DNA of 64,000 nucleotides. It comes from Pseudanabaena biceps (lineage in GTDB: Bacteria; Cyanobacteriota; Cyanobacteriia; Pseudanabaenales; Pseudanabaenaceae). Both the position numbers and the translations under genes were made by a program. This document shows, piece after piece, positions 17,734 to 27,660 of this stretch. Numbering within the stretch: position 1 is the stretch's first letter; the number at the start of each line of letters is the position of its first letter. The stretch is from assembly GCA_013361095.1 (NCBI GenBank), contig JAATWA010000001.1:186001-250000 (forward strand), read 5' to 3'. A model generated the notes under the pieces. That model was not told where the DNA came from. It searched no databases and worked only from the letters and a program-made list of their open reading frames with translations.

Positions 17734-19149
17734 ATGAATCAAGACCCAGCACCATTACTCCAAGCCGCCCAGCATTATCTTGATGTTGACGATGCCGCCT
17801 TTTATATGCCAGCTCATAAGCGAGGTAAGAGTATTGACCGCGAATTGCAGACACTCATGGGCGCAAATGTATTTCGTCTCGATCTGCCTGAACTGCCCGA
17901 TCTCGAAGAGCCGATCGCCCTTGCTGAAGAGCTAGCCGCCGAGGCATATGGTAGCGATCGCGCATGGTTTTTGACCAATGGCTCAACTTGCGGCGTGCAA
18001 GCGATGTTATTGGCGACTTGTCAGGAAGGGGACAAAATCCTAATCGGGCGTAACTGTCACAAAGCGGCGATCGCAGGTTTAGTGCTGAGTGGCGCAAAGC
18101 CGATTTATTTGCCAACCGACTATTTGCCAGAGTTTGATTTGGATTTGGGTGTGAGTCCCCAAACTTTGGAGTTATTTCTGCATCAACATCCTGACGCAAA
18201 AGCGGTGATGCTAGTCAGCCCCAACTATTTTGGAGTTTGCGGTGATCTCGAAAAAATTGCAGCGATCGCCCATAGCTTTGGGATTCCTTTACTAGTCGAT
18301 GCCGCCCACGGAGCGCATTTAGGATTTCATCCAGACTTACCAATTTCCGCCCTGCAAGCAGGAGCCGACTTAGTGGTGCAGTCCACTCACAAAATGGCGG
18401 GAAGCCTAACCCAATCATCAATTTTGCATTTGCAAGGCGATCGCGTTAATGCTGCCCAAATTGATCGCGCCTTAGAATTATTGCGATCAACTAGCCCCAA
18501 TCTGTTGCTAATGATTTCCCTAGACGTAGCACGGCGACAGATGGCAACTCAGGGCAAAGCGTTATTAAGAGAGACATTGCGACTATCTAGGGAAGTGCGA
18601 TCGCAATTATCTCAAATCCACAAATTACAAACCTTTAGCCAAATAGAAGTTCCTACTCTGGATGAAACTCGCTTAACGGTGATGGTCAATCAATTGGGAA
18701 TTACAGGTTTTGAAGTTGATCAATACTTCCATGAACAATTAAATGTCATGGCAGAAATGCCAACCTTAACCCAATTAGTATTTAGCCTCAGCATTGGCAA
18801 TACCCAAATAGATTGCGATCGCTTAGTTGTCGCCTTTCAAAAATTAGTACAAGATAATCGAGAGGGCGGCGCGAAGCGCCGCCCTCTCGATTATCTTATA
18901 ACTCCTAAATCTTTACTTACGCCTCGGCAAGCTTATTTTGCGAAGAGTATTCGAGTTGATTTGCAGCAAGCGATCGGGCGCACTAGCGTTGAGTCGCTTT
19001 GTCCTTATCCCCCCGGGATTCCATTGGTTTGTATTGGTGAAGAAATTACTGGGGAAGTTGTAGAGATTTTGCAAGCAATTTTGCGATCGGGTGGTGTGAT
19101 AAATGGAGCTAGCGATCGCAGTCTTGAGACAATTTTAGTAGTCGAATAA
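17734..19149 (+). CDS. Orn/Lys/Arg decarboxylase family PLP enzyme with an in-frame palindrome insertion
   Basis: 471 residues. Fold-type I decarboxylase of the short family also called SpeA/CadA-like in cyanobacteria. FYMPAHKRG opens the domain, FLTNGSTCGVQA binds the PLP phosphate, LVDAAHGAHLGFH holds the cofactor aspartate and histidine, and Lys220 in STHKM is the Schiff-base lysine. It would make a polyamine or related amine; the substrate cannot be read from sequence. Between the large domain and the C-terminal segment, positions 18851-18897 form a perfect palindrome encoding about 16 residues (QDNREGGAKRRPLDYL). The frame is kept and the protein continues with ITPKSLLTPRQAYFAK, a conserved C-terminal motif, so it is probably still active. 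Confidence 0.93.
   Translation: MNQDPAPLLQAAQHYLDVDDAAFYMPAHKRGKSIDRELQTLMGANVFRLDLPELPDLEEPIALAEELAAEAYGSDRAWFLTNGSTCGVQAMLLATCQEGDKILIGRNCHKAAIAGLVLSGAKPIYLPTDYLPEFDLDLGVSPQTLELFLHQHPDAKAVMLVSPNYFGVCGDLEKIAAIAHSFGIPLLVDAAHGAHLGFHPDLPISALQAGADLVVQSTHKMAGSLTQSSILHLQGDRVNAAQIDRALELLRSTSPNLLLMISLDVARRQMATQGKALLRETLRLSREVRSQLSQIHKLQTFSQIEVPTLDETRLTVMVNQLGITGFEVDQYFHEQLNVMAEMPTLTQLVFSLSIGNTQIDCDRLVVAFQKLVQDNREGGAKRRPLDYLITPKSLLTPRQAYFAKSIRVDLQQAIGRTSVESLCPYPPGIPLVCIGEEITGEVVEILQAILRSGGVINGASDRSLETILVVE
18851..18897. repeat. Palindromic element inside a coding region
   Basis: 22-bp perfect arms around GAA with the family core GGCGGCGC-GAA-GCGCCGCC. It belongs to the same family as the intergenic palindromes but is inserted in frame, adding about 16 mostly charged residues to the decarboxylase. 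It is the only copy I found inside a gene, apart from stop-codon overlaps. Confidence 0.95.
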
Positions 19150-19200
19150 GCCCAAAAAAAATTAAAAGCGTTGCTTTGCAACGCTTTTAATTTTTTGGGC
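19150..19200. terminator. Bidirectional terminator-like palindrome between convergent genes
   Basis: Core AGCGTTGC-TTT-GCAACGCT with A-rich outer arms and GCCC/GGGC ends. The left arm has two extra A. It serves the decarboxylase (plus) and the GH57 protein (minus), both ending within 10 nt. Confidence 0.88.
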
Positions 19201-19208
19201 TTTGGATT

Positions 19209-21878
19209 TTAGCCTTTAAGCCAAGCTTCGGTCGCTATGCCTAATTTGCTAGCTGTATCAATTAATTGATGTAACTCCAGATTAGAGATACTTTCGCAAA
19301 GATTAGCTTCAATGTGAATGGGTTGTTTTTCAACGGTTTCTAAATCAAGAATTTGTCTACCAAGTATGCATTGGGGAGCGATTTTAGCGGACAAATAATT
19401 TAAGAAAGCCTCTTGAGAAAGATTGAGATTTAACTTTAAATTTAGGCGATCGCTAATGGTTAAAGCTTCTTCGATTTGATTGAGATAGTTAAACAAAATC
19501 TTCTCATCAATATTTGGATGTGTAGAAAGATCCTTGAGCTGCTTGAGAATGTAATTCTCAAGAATTTCGGCATCTTCAATATGGGTAAACTTGCAACCAA
19601 GATTAATTGCCTCGATCGCCACCGCATCTAGCCCGACATTAGGCAAAGTTTCCCCTGTTTCTAAACGCTCCAATTCTTCGGTGAGTCGATTGTTTAGCAC
19701 AATATCAGCGGCGACTTGCAGCTCAGGCGGCACAGGCAGATCGTCACGGCGGAAGGAAATCAAAATACCGTAGTTGTCGCGATAGACCTGCTCGTATAGC
19801 TGATCAAGTCTAGTTAAAGTCTCATCCGCTAGCATCCGTAAAATTTTATGGCGTTCCTCAGCAAAGAGATGGTGCAGATTAAACTGCTCTCCACTGAAGT
19901 TATTTGCCATTGCCAAAATTACAGCCGCCGTATTTGCTTGCTTCAGCACTTTAAACAGCGTCGCTTTGATCTCTTCGTATTCGCGGCGACCCGTAAAAGG
20001 TTGAATACAGCAATGGAAGTCATCGCCGCCCAAATGCAGCACCGCAAAAATGTAAATTACTGATTCCTGCGTGATCCCCGAAACTAGATTAATTTGCCCG
20101 ATCGCCAAGGACATCGAACCAATCCGTTGCAGTTGATAGTCTTGCTGTTGAATCTGATAACAATAAATTTGCTGTGATTTGGCGTAATTGCCCAAAGTCG
20201 AACTTAGCGCATACTGAGCCGCCACTTGAGCGAGGGTGATCCGATTCGTAACCACCTGCTCTCGATATAGTCCTGCACCATCTTTAAATTCGGCTAGGTT
20301 ACTGGGCGACTTTGCCATGCGATTGATAAACTCATCCTCAAGCAACACTCCAGCCACATCGGCGGCTAGCTCAATCGCTCTGGCGGCATAGCGCAAAATC
20401 TGCACCGTTTCAGGACGGGATAGCTCTTCAAAAAACCAACCGCAACTAGTAAACATCAGCAGCGCATGACGTTGCATTTCCAAAAGGCGCAGAGCATCAA
20501 TGCGTTGAGCGGAAGTGGAAACCTTGTCGCCACATTGCTGCTCAAAAAACCTCTCTAAAATTGGCGAATTTTCAGCAATGCCATCTCGCAAGGAATATTG
20601 CAGCACCTCAATATAGCGATCGCGCGCTTCCCACGGATCATTGAAATATTTGCGTCCAATATCGACATATACAGTCGCAAGGCGATCGCGTAGCCAGTTG
20701 AGACTATCGCGCAATGGTCGCCGCCATAGTAATTGGTAGCCAGAGCCTTCGCCACCGCAAGCGCAGCCACCTTGCCAGCGATCGACACCGTGGGCGCAAC
20801 TCCAAGCGGTAACCGACTTTAGCTCTACTTCCCATGTAGGCGGAAAGAGACTCAAATAATGAGCGTAGTTAGTTACATTCCAGCCGCGTTTGGGAAACTC
20901 TTCCACAAAAGCATAGGAAAGGGTCTTTTCAGTAAAGTGCTTATGATGTCCGAAGGTTTCGCCATCGGTAGCCACAGAGACCAACTGATAGGGACGATGA
21001 TCATTCCGTACCGCCTGACTCAAGCGCTTGGCAAAATTGTGAGAACTGCCCAAAAGATCGCCAAAGCCCATATCTCGCGAAATGGGGCCATCATAGAAAA
21101 ACATATCGATGTAAGCATCGGTATTTGCAGGTAAATGGAATTGCCCTAGCTCAGATACGTTACTGCTATTGCTATTGTGGCGACGCAAATGGCAACGGTA
21201 AGCGCGGTTGGGATCAATTTGCGCTCCACCCACCTCTTGCCATGATGGATTTGGATTATTTTCAGTGGGGATCAGCCGACAGCGTTGTGCCTGTGATGGC
21301 GCAAGTACAATGAACTTGATCCCTTCTAAAGCAAGAGCTTCAAGGGTTTCGTAGTCAACAGCAGTCTCAGCGAGCCACATTCCCTCTGGTTCGCGCCCAA
21401 ATCTCGATACAAAGTCCGCTTTGCCCCAACGGATTTGGGTTAACTTATCACGCCAGTTTGCCAAGGGCATGATGATGTGGTTATAAACCTGCGCGATCGC
21501 ATTGCCATGTCCATTGAGGCGATCGGCACTGCGCTTGTCAGCATCAATAATTGCTTGATAGGTATCGCGATCGTGAAATTCCATCCATGAGAGCAACGTC
21601 GGCCCCATGTTGAAACTCATATATTCGTAGTTGTTGACAATCTTGACGATTTTACCGTCGTGACGCTCAATCCGTGAGAATGCGTTGGGACGATAGCATT
21701 CATGGTGAATGCGGGCATTCCAGTCATGGAAGGGAGCTGCGCTTTCTTGGCGCTCGATCGCATTTAGGTAAGGATTTTCACGGGGAGGCTGATAAAAATG
21801 CCCATGAATCGTAACGTAGATTCCTGAGTCGGAAGGGCGTTTGACATCAGGCGCAGAAACAGCAGCAGCAACATTCAC
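19209..21878 (-). CDS. DUF3536/glycoside hydrolase family 57-like protein
   Basis: 889 residues. The N-terminal half has the GH57 pattern: VTIHGHFYQPPRENPYL, MSFNMGPTLLSWME, GMWLAETAVD (nucleophile-type glutamate region) and ATDGETFGHH (acid-type aspartate region). The C-terminal half is the helical DUF3536 part. GH57 enzymes act on alpha-glucans, as alpha-amylases or branching enzymes; this subfamily has no confirmed activity to my knowledge. A role in glycogen metabolism is plausible but inferred. The start is GTG at 21878. No signal peptide, so cytoplasmic. Confidence 0.88.
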   Translation of the reverse strand: MNVAAAVSAPDVKRPSDSGIYVTIHGHFYQPPRENPYLNAIERQESAAPFHDWNARIHHECYRPNAFSRIERHDGKIVKIVNNYEYMSFNMGPTLLSWMEFHDRDTYQAIIDADKRSADRLNGHGNAIAQVYNHIIMPLANWRDKLTQIRWGKADFVSRFGREPEGMWLAETAVDYETLEALALEGIKFIVLAPSQAQRCRLIPTENNPNPSWQEVGGAQIDPNRAYRCHLRRHNSNSSNVSELGQFHLPANTDAYIDMFFYDGPISRDMGFGDLLGSSHNFAKRLSQAVRNDHRPYQLVSVATDGETFGHHKHFTEKTLSYAFVEEFPKRGWNVTNYAHYLSLFPPTWEVELKSVTAWSCAHGVDRWQGGCACGGEGSGYQLLWRRPLRDSLNWLRDRLATVYVDIGRKYFNDPWEARDRYIEVLQYSLRDGIAENSPILERFFEQQCGDKVSTSAQRIDALRLLEMQRHALLMFTSCGWFFEELSRPETVQILRYAARAIELAADVAGVLLEDEFINRMAKSPSNLAEFKDGAGLYREQVVTNRITLAQVAAQYALSSTLGNYAKSQQIYCYQIQQQDYQLQRIGSMSLAIGQINLVSGITQESVIYIFAVLHLGGDDFHCCIQPFTGRREYEEIKATLFKVLKQANTAAVILAMANNFSGEQFNLHHLFAEERHKILRMLADETLTRLDQLYEQVYRDNYGILISFRRDDLPVPPELQVAADIVLNNRLTEELERLETGETLPNVGLDAVAIEAINLGCKFTHIEDAEILENYILKQLKDLSTHPNIDEKILFNYLNQIEEALTISDRLNLKLNLNLSQEAFLNYLSAKIAPQCILGRQILDLETVEKQPIHIEANLCESISNLELHQLIDTASKLGIATEAWLKG

Positions 21879-21998
21879 GCAAATCTTCCCCTACAGGGCA
21901 AACAACATTTACTAACCATCTTGGCAGATGTTTTCAACAGTTTGCAAGAAAATATAAAAAAGTTTTATGAATTACAGCGCTTTGCGCTGACCTAACGC

Positions 21999-22039
21999 CC
22001 CAGAAACTGGCTACATCAGCCTTTTAAAAAGTTTCTGGG
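21999..22039. repeat. Imperfect hairpin, 10-bp arms
   Basis: CCCAGAAACT pairs with AGTTTCTGGG around an inner GGCT-rich segment. It resembles the hairpin at 28675-28729. Confidence 0.65.
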
Positions 22040-22044
22040 ATTAT

Positions 22045-22073
22045 TTAAGAGCGCGACTTTGCCGCGCTCTTAA
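22045..22073. repeat. Palindrome, 11-bp arms
   Basis: TTAAGAGCGCG pairs with CGCGCTCTTAA around ACTTTGC. It lies directly beside the next, larger palindrome. Confidence 0.75.
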
Positions 22074-22078
22074 GTAGG

Positions 22079-22179
22079 TAGGCGTAATTAAATATAAAAC
22101 CCAAAGAAGCTGATTCGCCCGCGAAGCGGGCGAATCAGCTTCTTTGGGTTTTGGTTTTTATTATGACAAGGTACTTAAA
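22079..22179. repeat. 101-bp dispersed repeat with a perfect 27-bp-arm palindrome, copy 1
   Basis: The palindrome 22096-22152 has perfect arms around GAA (core CGCCCGC-GAA-GCGGGCG). The surrounding 101 bp recur at 51285-51385 in the same length with about eight substitutions. One C-G pair in the stem is T-A in the other copy. It follows the SpoIIE phosphatase gene. Confidence 0.92.
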
Positions 22180-22188
22180 ATAGAATTA

Positions 22189-24558
22189 CTATTTCTGCTT
22201 AAGAACTAGTAATGTGATGTCGTCATACACTTTTTGAGTGCCGATGTGCGATCTCAAATCAGCAATTACAGCTTTGCGGATTGCGATCGCAGGTTCATCA
22301 ACATGATTGCGAATCACTTCACATAGGCGATCCATACCATACAGTCGATTGGTTTCACTCTCCGCTTCGGTGATCCCGTCGGTATACAGCACTACGACAT
22401 CACCTGAGTCCAGATGGACATGCTTTTGCGAGAGAAATGCTGAAATTTCTTCTTCAAGTCCAATTGGGAAGCCCAGATCAATTGTGTCAAATCTCTCTAG
22501 ATCGCCATTCTTTCGCACCACAATCATTTCTTCATGCTGACCACTGAGCGTTAACTTGCCATGTTCATAATCGATCAACGCAAGGGTCATGTTTTTGTCC
22601 GAATCCATACGTTGGACATTTCCGTAAATAGTGCGATTGAGGGTATCTAAGAAGCGAACAGGATCATTTTCTTCATTTTGCAACAATGTCCGCACCGCAG
22701 TTTGCACCATAATCATCAGCATTCCACTCTCTAAACCATGTCCCGTGACATCGCCAATACCAATCTTAATTCGCCCATTTTGCTGCAATACGTCATAATA
22801 ATCGCCGCCGACCTCGGCAGCAGGCTCCATAAATCCAGAGATATCTAATCCAATAATTAACGACAATTCTTTGTCCTTAGGCAAAATCATTTCCTGAAGC
22901 TTGCGGGTAATCTCCAATTCACTACTCATTCGCAAGTTTTCTTCTTTAAGGCGATTATTTAAGGTCAAGATCTGATGATTAGCATTTTCTAAGGCAATTT
23001 CTGCATTTTTGCGTTGGGTAATATCCTCAACAGTTCCTTCGTAATAGACAAGGTAACCATGCTCATCACGAAAAGCTCTGACATTTTCACTAATCCAGAT
23101 CTTGCTGCGATCGCACCTATAAACCTGTGACTCAAATCTAGTAATTGTGTCTTTTTCCTGCATAATTTGCTGAAACTGCTGGCGGCGATCAGGCTCAACA
23201 TAGAGGTCGCTAGCGATATCACCAATCTGGCTTAACATCTGTTCTACTGATTCATAGCCATATATCTTTGCAAGAGCAGGATTAACACTTAAATAACGAC
23301 CATCAACAGTAGATTGAAAAATTCCATCTACTGAGTTTTCAAAAATGCTGCGATATTTTAATTCTGATTCTTTTAAAGCGATCGCGACATTATTAAAAGA
23401 TCTGACTACCATCGATAACTCATCTTTACTATCTAGATTAAGTAGCATTGAGTCACCCAAAGCCATCTGTTTAGAAGCTTTGTCTAACTGATAGACAGTT
23501 CGCATTACCGAAAGGTAAAAGCCAATAAATAAATAAACAATACAAGTTAAGATAATTGCCACAAAAGTTATGACAAAAATACGGCGGTCTTTAAACCCTT
23601 GTATCCGCAGCTTTAATAATTCATCAAGACTTTGACTGACTTTATCCCACAAAACAAAGCTACTCTTAAAGGTAGTCTCTATCTCATCGACATAGAGACT
23701 TTCACGAGAAAATGATTTGCTACTGCCTTGAGTCACTAATAGACTTGTATAGGAATTAATTTCACCGACATTAACTACAAAGTCACGAAGTAATATTGAT
23801 AAATCATTCCTTAGTTTTGGGCTAGGATGATTCTGAAAAGCTCTCTCTAAGTTTGCTGATAAATCATTGTTGTAATCAACTAACAAACTAATTAAAGAAA
23901 TTAGAGTAGACCTATTGTCGGGAGTGAGATCCTGTTTGAAAATAATTTCTGCTTCTATTTGAATTATTTTGTATAGTAATCTCTGCATTTCTGGCAACTT
24001 AAAAGCAATAGCATCCATTAGGTAATAACTATCTAAGTCAGGATCAAGAATTAAGTTAGAAAAATCAACTATATGGCGATGAAAACTATTAATTTCACTA
24101 ATCAATAGATCATGGCTACGAAATCCTAAAACCTCCTGACTATCAACTAAAATTCGCCATCTAGTTTTAAGATTTTGTAATTTCTGATCCGCTTTTAATT
24201 CTTTACCAAGTTGACGATCAATCTCTGTTAGAGTTTGAAACTCTTGATTGATTTTGGCTTCTAAATTGGCAGTCTCCTGAATTGACCAATTTTTGTCAAT
24301 CAGAGGAGACTGCTGATAGATTTGGCGCTGTAGAAACAACTGCCTTTCAGGTAAATATTGCCATAGCCGATTAATTGGTCGTAAATATCTATTGCCATAG
24401 ATTTCTTTTTGCGTAAAGTCAATCCGACTATCAAGTTCTGTGATCAGCAAGCCCATCACCAGTGCTAAAGGTAAGACAAATAGCAGGCTAATCAAGAAAA
24501 ACTTTTGCGGGTATTTTAGCCGATTCATCAGGGAGATCGCTGGTTTAAAGAGCGTCAT
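22189..24558 (-). CDS. Membrane sensor PP2C-type phosphatase (HAMP-PAS-SpoIIE)
   Basis: 789 residues. A transmembrane helix at ~20-40 (FFLISLLFVLPLALVMGLLI), an extracytoplasmic helical sensor of ~280 residues, a second helix at ~325-350 (FVAIILTCIVYLFIGFYL), HAMP to ~395, PAS ~400-510 with PAC (YYEGTVEDITQRKNAE), a coiled linker, then SpoIIE/RsbU phosphatase ~575-789. Phosphatase metal motifs are visible: GGDYYD, GDVTGHGLESGM and YTDGITEAES. Such proteins dephosphorylate anti-sigma-factor antagonists; the partner is not in the window. It is intact and monocistronic. Confidence 0.92.
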   Translation of the reverse strand: MTLFKPAISLMNRLKYPQKFFLISLLFVLPLALVMGLLITELDSRIDFTQKEIYGNRYLRPINRLWQYLPERQLFLQRQIYQQSPLIDKNWSIQETANLEAKINQEFQTLTEIDRQLGKELKADQKLQNLKTRWRILVDSQEVLGFRSHDLLISEINSFHRHIVDFSNLILDPDLDSYYLMDAIAFKLPEMQRLLYKIIQIEAEIIFKQDLTPDNRSTLISLISLLVDYNNDLSANLERAFQNHPSPKLRNDLSILLRDFVVNVGEINSYTSLLVTQGSSKSFSRESLYVDEIETTFKSSFVLWDKVSQSLDELLKLRIQGFKDRRIFVITFVAIILTCIVYLFIGFYLSVMRTVYQLDKASKQMALGDSMLLNLDSKDELSMVVRSFNNVAIALKESELKYRSIFENSVDGIFQSTVDGRYLSVNPALAKIYGYESVEQMLSQIGDIASDLYVEPDRRQQFQQIMQEKDTITRFESQVYRCDRSKIWISENVRAFRDEHGYLVYYEGTVEDITQRKNAEIALENANHQILTLNNRLKEENLRMSSELEITRKLQEMILPKDKELSLIIGLDISGFMEPAAEVGGDYYDVLQQNGRIKIGIGDVTGHGLESGMLMIMVQTAVRTLLQNEENDPVRFLDTLNRTIYGNVQRMDSDKNMTLALIDYEHGKLTLSGQHEEMIVVRKNGDLERFDTIDLGFPIGLEEEISAFLSQKHVHLDSGDVVVLYTDGITEAESETNRLYGMDRLCEVIRNHVDEPAIAIRKAVIADLRSHIGTQKVYDDITLLVLKQK

Positions 24559-24705
24559 ATTTTGCTTGCGATAGTCTTCTAAGATTTGAGAAATTTATGC
24601 CGCCGAGAAACCTTGATGCATTTATAGTGATTTGCGATTAATTAAACCCCAAAATCTCTCTGTACTACTCAAAGCCTCAATAGGCTTTATCTACAGATGA
24701 CAAAC

Positions 24706-26673
24706 TTACAACCAATCATCGTCGTCCTCATAGGAAACTCTTGTATTGGGGCGACGGCGATCATCTTCATCCTTGCCGCGTTTATTCCGACTGGCAAAAC
24801 TACCGATACTTTCTAAGATTCCGCCAAAAAGATCATCATCTTCATCGTCATATTCTTCCTCTTCAGCATAGAGTTCACTGGACAAAGCATAAAGGGCTTC
24901 TTGCAATTCTGACTGAGCGCGATCAATAAATGCATCATCTTCTTTAGCGATCGCCTCTTTTAATTTTTTGATCGATCCCTCGATCTGTTTACGCCTTTCG
25001 TAGCTAAGTTTGTACCCATAATTTAAGGCTAGCTCCTTGAGTTGACGCTCCGCACCCACCGCCAGATTATCGGCACGGTTGAGTTTTTCGATACGTTCTC
25101 GTTTGGAGCGATCACGATCGGCAAACTGCTCCGCCTCAGTGACCATGCGCTGTACTTCTTTTTCATCAAGAGTCGAAGCGCCTTTAATCGTGACGCGGCG
25201 CTCTACACCTGTGCGGCGATCGCTAGCTGTCACCGACAAAATGCCATCAGTATTTAAATCAAAGGTGACATCTACCTGTGCGACACCGCGAGGCTGCGGA
25301 TCAAGTCCACTGAGTTTAAACCGTCCCAAAGATTTGTTGTACTCTGCCAAGTCCCGCTCACCTTGGATCACATGAACCTCCACGGAGGTTTGATTGTCTT
25401 CAGCTGTGGTAAACAATTCCATCTTGCGACAGGGAATAGTCGTATTTCTGGGAATTAACCGCTTAACTACGCCGCCCGAAGTTTCTACGCCTAAAGACAA
25501 AGGCGTGACATCAAGAAGTAATACATCTTTAATTTCGCCTGACAAAATGGCAGCCTGAACTACCGCACCGATCGCCACAACTTCATCAGGATTTACACTT
25601 TGGCTAGGAGGTTTACCGATCGCCCGTTCCACCATTTCCTGAACGGCGGGGATGCGTGTCGAGCCGCCCACTAAGACTACTTCATCAATTTGACGCGGAC
25701 TAATCTGGGCATCCCGCAACACGCGATCAAGGGGAATCTGCAAGCGCTCTAATAAATCTGAACTCAGACGCTCAAACTGCGATCGCTTTAAATTAGTTTC
25801 TAGATGTAATGGGCCTTCAGTTGTCGCCGTAATAAATGGCAAATTTATTTCCGTCACGCCAACTGTGGAAAGCTCAATCTTGGCTTTTTCCGCAGCCTCG
25901 GTCAACCTTTGCAAAGCTTGTCGTTCTTTGCGAAGATCCACGCCATCGGACTTGAGAAATTCTTCAGCAAGATAATTCACAATTTGGCGATCGAAGTCAT
26001 CACCACCCAACTGTGTATCGCCAGTTGTCGCCTTCACCTCAAACAATCCATCACTAACCTCCAGCACTGACACATCAAACGTGCCACCACCGAGATCAAA
26101 CACTAAAATCTTTTTGTTGGATTTTTTATCTAATCCATAGGCTAAAGACGCGGCGGTTGGCTCATTTAAAATCCGCTTAACTTCGATCCCCGCAATCCGC
26201 CCTGCGTCCTTAGTCGCTTGACGTTGTGAGTCATTGAAATACGCAGGAACGGTAATTACTGCACCTGTTACAGGCTCACCCAAATAGCGACTTGCCTCAT
26301 CGACGAGCTTACGAATTACCATTGCTGATATTTCTTCGGGGGCAAAGTCCTTTTCTAGCCGTGGACTACGAATTTTTATATTGCCTAACTCATCTCGGCG
26401 CACAGTGTAAGGAACTCTTTTTGTGTCAGCCGAGAGTTCACTATGTTTACGTCCAATAAAACGTTTGACAGAATAAAAAGTATTGTCTGGATTTAGCACA
26501 GCCTGTCGCCGTGCCATTTGACCGACCAAGCGCTCACCATCTTTGGTAAAACTCACAACTGAGGGAGTGGTACGGCTACCTTCTGAGTTCGCAATTACTA
26601 TGGGCTTGCCACCTTCCATAACGGCTACCACAGAGTTTGTTGTACCCAAGTCAATACCTACAATTTTGCCCAT
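24706..26673 (-). CDS. dnaK: DnaK (Hsp70) paralogue with acidic C-terminus
   Basis: 655 residues from ATG 26673; an upstream TTG is open but unlikely. The ATPase domain has [13 protein letters not shown], the phosphate loops [14 protein letters not shown] and [10 protein letters not shown]; the substrate domain runs from ~385 ([13 protein letters not shown]). The lid is shorter and ends in an acidic/basic tail ([11 protein letters not shown] ... [11 protein letters not shown] ... DDDDWL) without the EEVD-like end of housekeeping DnaK. Cyanobacteria carry several dnaK genes, and this resembles the DnaK1 type, but I cannot settle the paralogue. No grpE or dnaJ is adjacent, which also argues against the main chaperone locus. 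Confidence 0.93.
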   Translation of the reverse strand: MGKIVGIDLGTTNSVVAVMEGGKPIVIANSEGSRTTPSVVSFTKDGERLVGQMARRQAVLNPDNTFYSVKRFIGRKHSELSADTKRVPYTVRRDELGNIKIRSPRLEKDFAPEEISAMVIRKLVDEASRYLGEPVTGAVITVPAYFNDSQRQATKDAGRIAGIEVKRILNEPTAASLAYGLDKKSNKKILVFDLGGGTFDVSVLEVSDGLFEVKATTGDTQLGGDDFDRQIVNYLAEEFLKSDGVDLRKERQALQRLTEAAEKAKIELSTVGVTEINLPFITATTEGPLHLETNLKRSQFERLSSDLLERLQIPLDRVLRDAQISPRQIDEVVLVGGSTRIPAVQEMVERAIGKPPSQSVNPDEVVAIGAVVQAAILSGEIKDVLLLDVTPLSLGVETSGGVVKRLIPRNTTIPCRKMELFTTAEDNQTSVEVHVIQGERDLAEYNKSLGRFKLSGLDPQPRGVAQVDVTFDLNTDGILSVTASDRRTGVERRVTIKGASTLDEKEVQRMVTEAEQFADRDRSKRERIEKLNRADNLAVGAERQLKELALNYGYKLSYERRKQIEGSIKKLKEAIAKEDDAFIDRAQSELQEALYALSSELYAEEEEYDDEDDDLFGGILESIGSFASRNKRGKDEDDRRRPNTRVSYEDDDDWL

Positions 26674-27008
26674 GCTTGACGTATATACCTCTTCACTTCC
26701 CAAAGCTGCATTATAAACAGCTTAGCAATTTTTTGATTTTGCTAATATCCTAGCTCTAAATATCACGCTATCGACAAAAGCACTTGAGTCAGAGTAATTC
26801 TAATCACAAACCCCAAAATTGGTTTTGTGATCAGAATGCTATCCTTTTGTTGAGCTTAATACAGCGCCTTGCGCTAACTTAAACCACAGAGAAATTTGTG
26901 AAAGCGCCGCGAAGCGGCGCTTTCACAAATTTCTCTGCTGTATACAGTGCTTGCGGCTTTCTTGTATTTTAAGAAAGCGTAAAGCGCCAATAAGTTAACC
27001 TTGCTAAC
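26674..27008. other. Intergenic region between dnaK and the 3-methyladenine glycosylase gene
   Basis: No gene seen. It contains the dnaK leader, a degenerate AGCGCCTTGCGCT mini-palindrome near 26866, the perfect palindrome 26887-26937, and the left part of the hairpin 26985-27017 that covers the glycosylase stop. Confidence 0.75.
26887..26937. repeat. Perfect palindrome, 24-bp arms, GAA loop
   Basis: Core AAAGCGCCGC-GAA-GCGGCGCTTT with outer CAGAGAAATTTGTG. It is located in the dnaK leader, downstream of the glycosylase gene on the minus strand. Confidence 0.92.
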
Positions 27009-27017
27009 TTATTGGCG
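26985..27017. terminator. Hairpin covering the glycosylase stop codon
   Basis: 13-bp perfect arms CGCCAATAAGTTA. The final two codons and TAA of the gene lie in the arm. Confidence 0.75.
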
Positions 27018-27575
27018 GGAAACTGACTGACGATCGCTTAAATACCATCGCCAAGTAGTATCCACACCCTTAGTAAGACCAATTCGAGTAGTTTGATAGA
27101 TTGGCTCTGCAAAGTGAGGAGAGCGAGCTTCAATCCACAAATCAGACTCTGGACATAGGGTGATGCCATTAAGTTGGCGATCAATTTTGAATAACTTACA
27201 GAGCTTTCCTGGCCCTGCTCCTAAACGATGCGGTTTGTCCTTAGGATTGCTCCAACTAGGTAAGCGATCGCATTCAATAGCTCGAATTAATACGGCACTG
27301 CAAAAGTCCCCGCGATCAGTAACGATATTTATGCAGTGATACATGCCATAGATTAAATAGACATAAATTGTATTGGGTTGCCCAAAAATCGCAGAGTTTC
27401 GGCTGGTCTTACGGCTATAACCGTGACAAGCAGGATCAGTAGCATCATAAGCTTCGGTCTCAACAATCATCCCCCGATATTCCTGACCATCAATCCGTCT
27501 AACTAATATGCATCCCAATAGATCTGGGGCAACTTCACAGGCAGGACGCTCAAAAAATGACTTTTCTACCAACAT
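27009..27575 (-). CDS. 3-methyladenine DNA glycosylase (AAG/MPG family)
   Basis: 188 residues from ATG 27575 (TTG 27590 is an in-frame alternative). Monofunctional glycosylase that removes alkylated purines in base-excision repair. The family is recognised by ARDLLG-like APDLLGCILV, the catalytic glutamate in IVETEAYDATDPACHGY, VYLIYGMYHCINIV and HRLGAGPGKL. Length matches bacterial members. It follows moaE on the minus strand, separated by a 63-bp palindrome, so co-transcription is doubtful. Confidence 0.93.
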   Translation of the reverse strand: MLVEKSFFERPACEVAPDLLGCILVRRIDGQEYRGMIVETEAYDATDPACHGYSRKTSRNSAIFGQPNTIYVYLIYGMYHCINIVTDRGDFCSAVLIRAIECDRLPSWSNPKDKPHRLGAGPGKLCKLFKIDRQLNGITLCPESDLWIEARSPHFAEPIYQTTRIGLTKGVDTTWRWYLSDRQSVSRQ

Positions 27576-27597
27576 ACTTTCTTTACCCAATCAATTT

Positions 27598-27660
27598 TGT
27601 ATAACCCCAAAAAGAGAGAGACGGCGCAAAGCGCCGTCTCTCTCTTTTTGGGGTTATACA
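27598..27660. repeat. Perfect palindrome, 30-bp arms, AAA loop, covering the moaE stop
   Basis: One of the longest copies. Core GACGGCGC-AAA-GCGCCGTC, then GAGAGAG and CCCCAAAAA arms, ending TGTATAAC. The moaE TAA (27654-27656) lies in the right arm. Confidence 0.95.

Larger units (their letters stand above)
21879..22188. other. Intergenic region with three palindromes
   Basis: No gene found. It holds a mini-palindrome AGCGCTTTGCGCT near 21976, an imperfect hairpin 21999-22039, a palindrome 22045-22073 and the repeat 22079-22179. The left part is the leader of the GH57-like gene; the rest follows the SpoIIE phosphatase stop on the minus strand. Confidence 0.8.

Noticed and set aside
17855..18421. 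Minus-strand open frames opposite the Orn/Lys/Arg decarboxylase
   Set aside because: They have no recognisable domain, while the plus-strand frame shows the full set of PLP-enzyme motifs.
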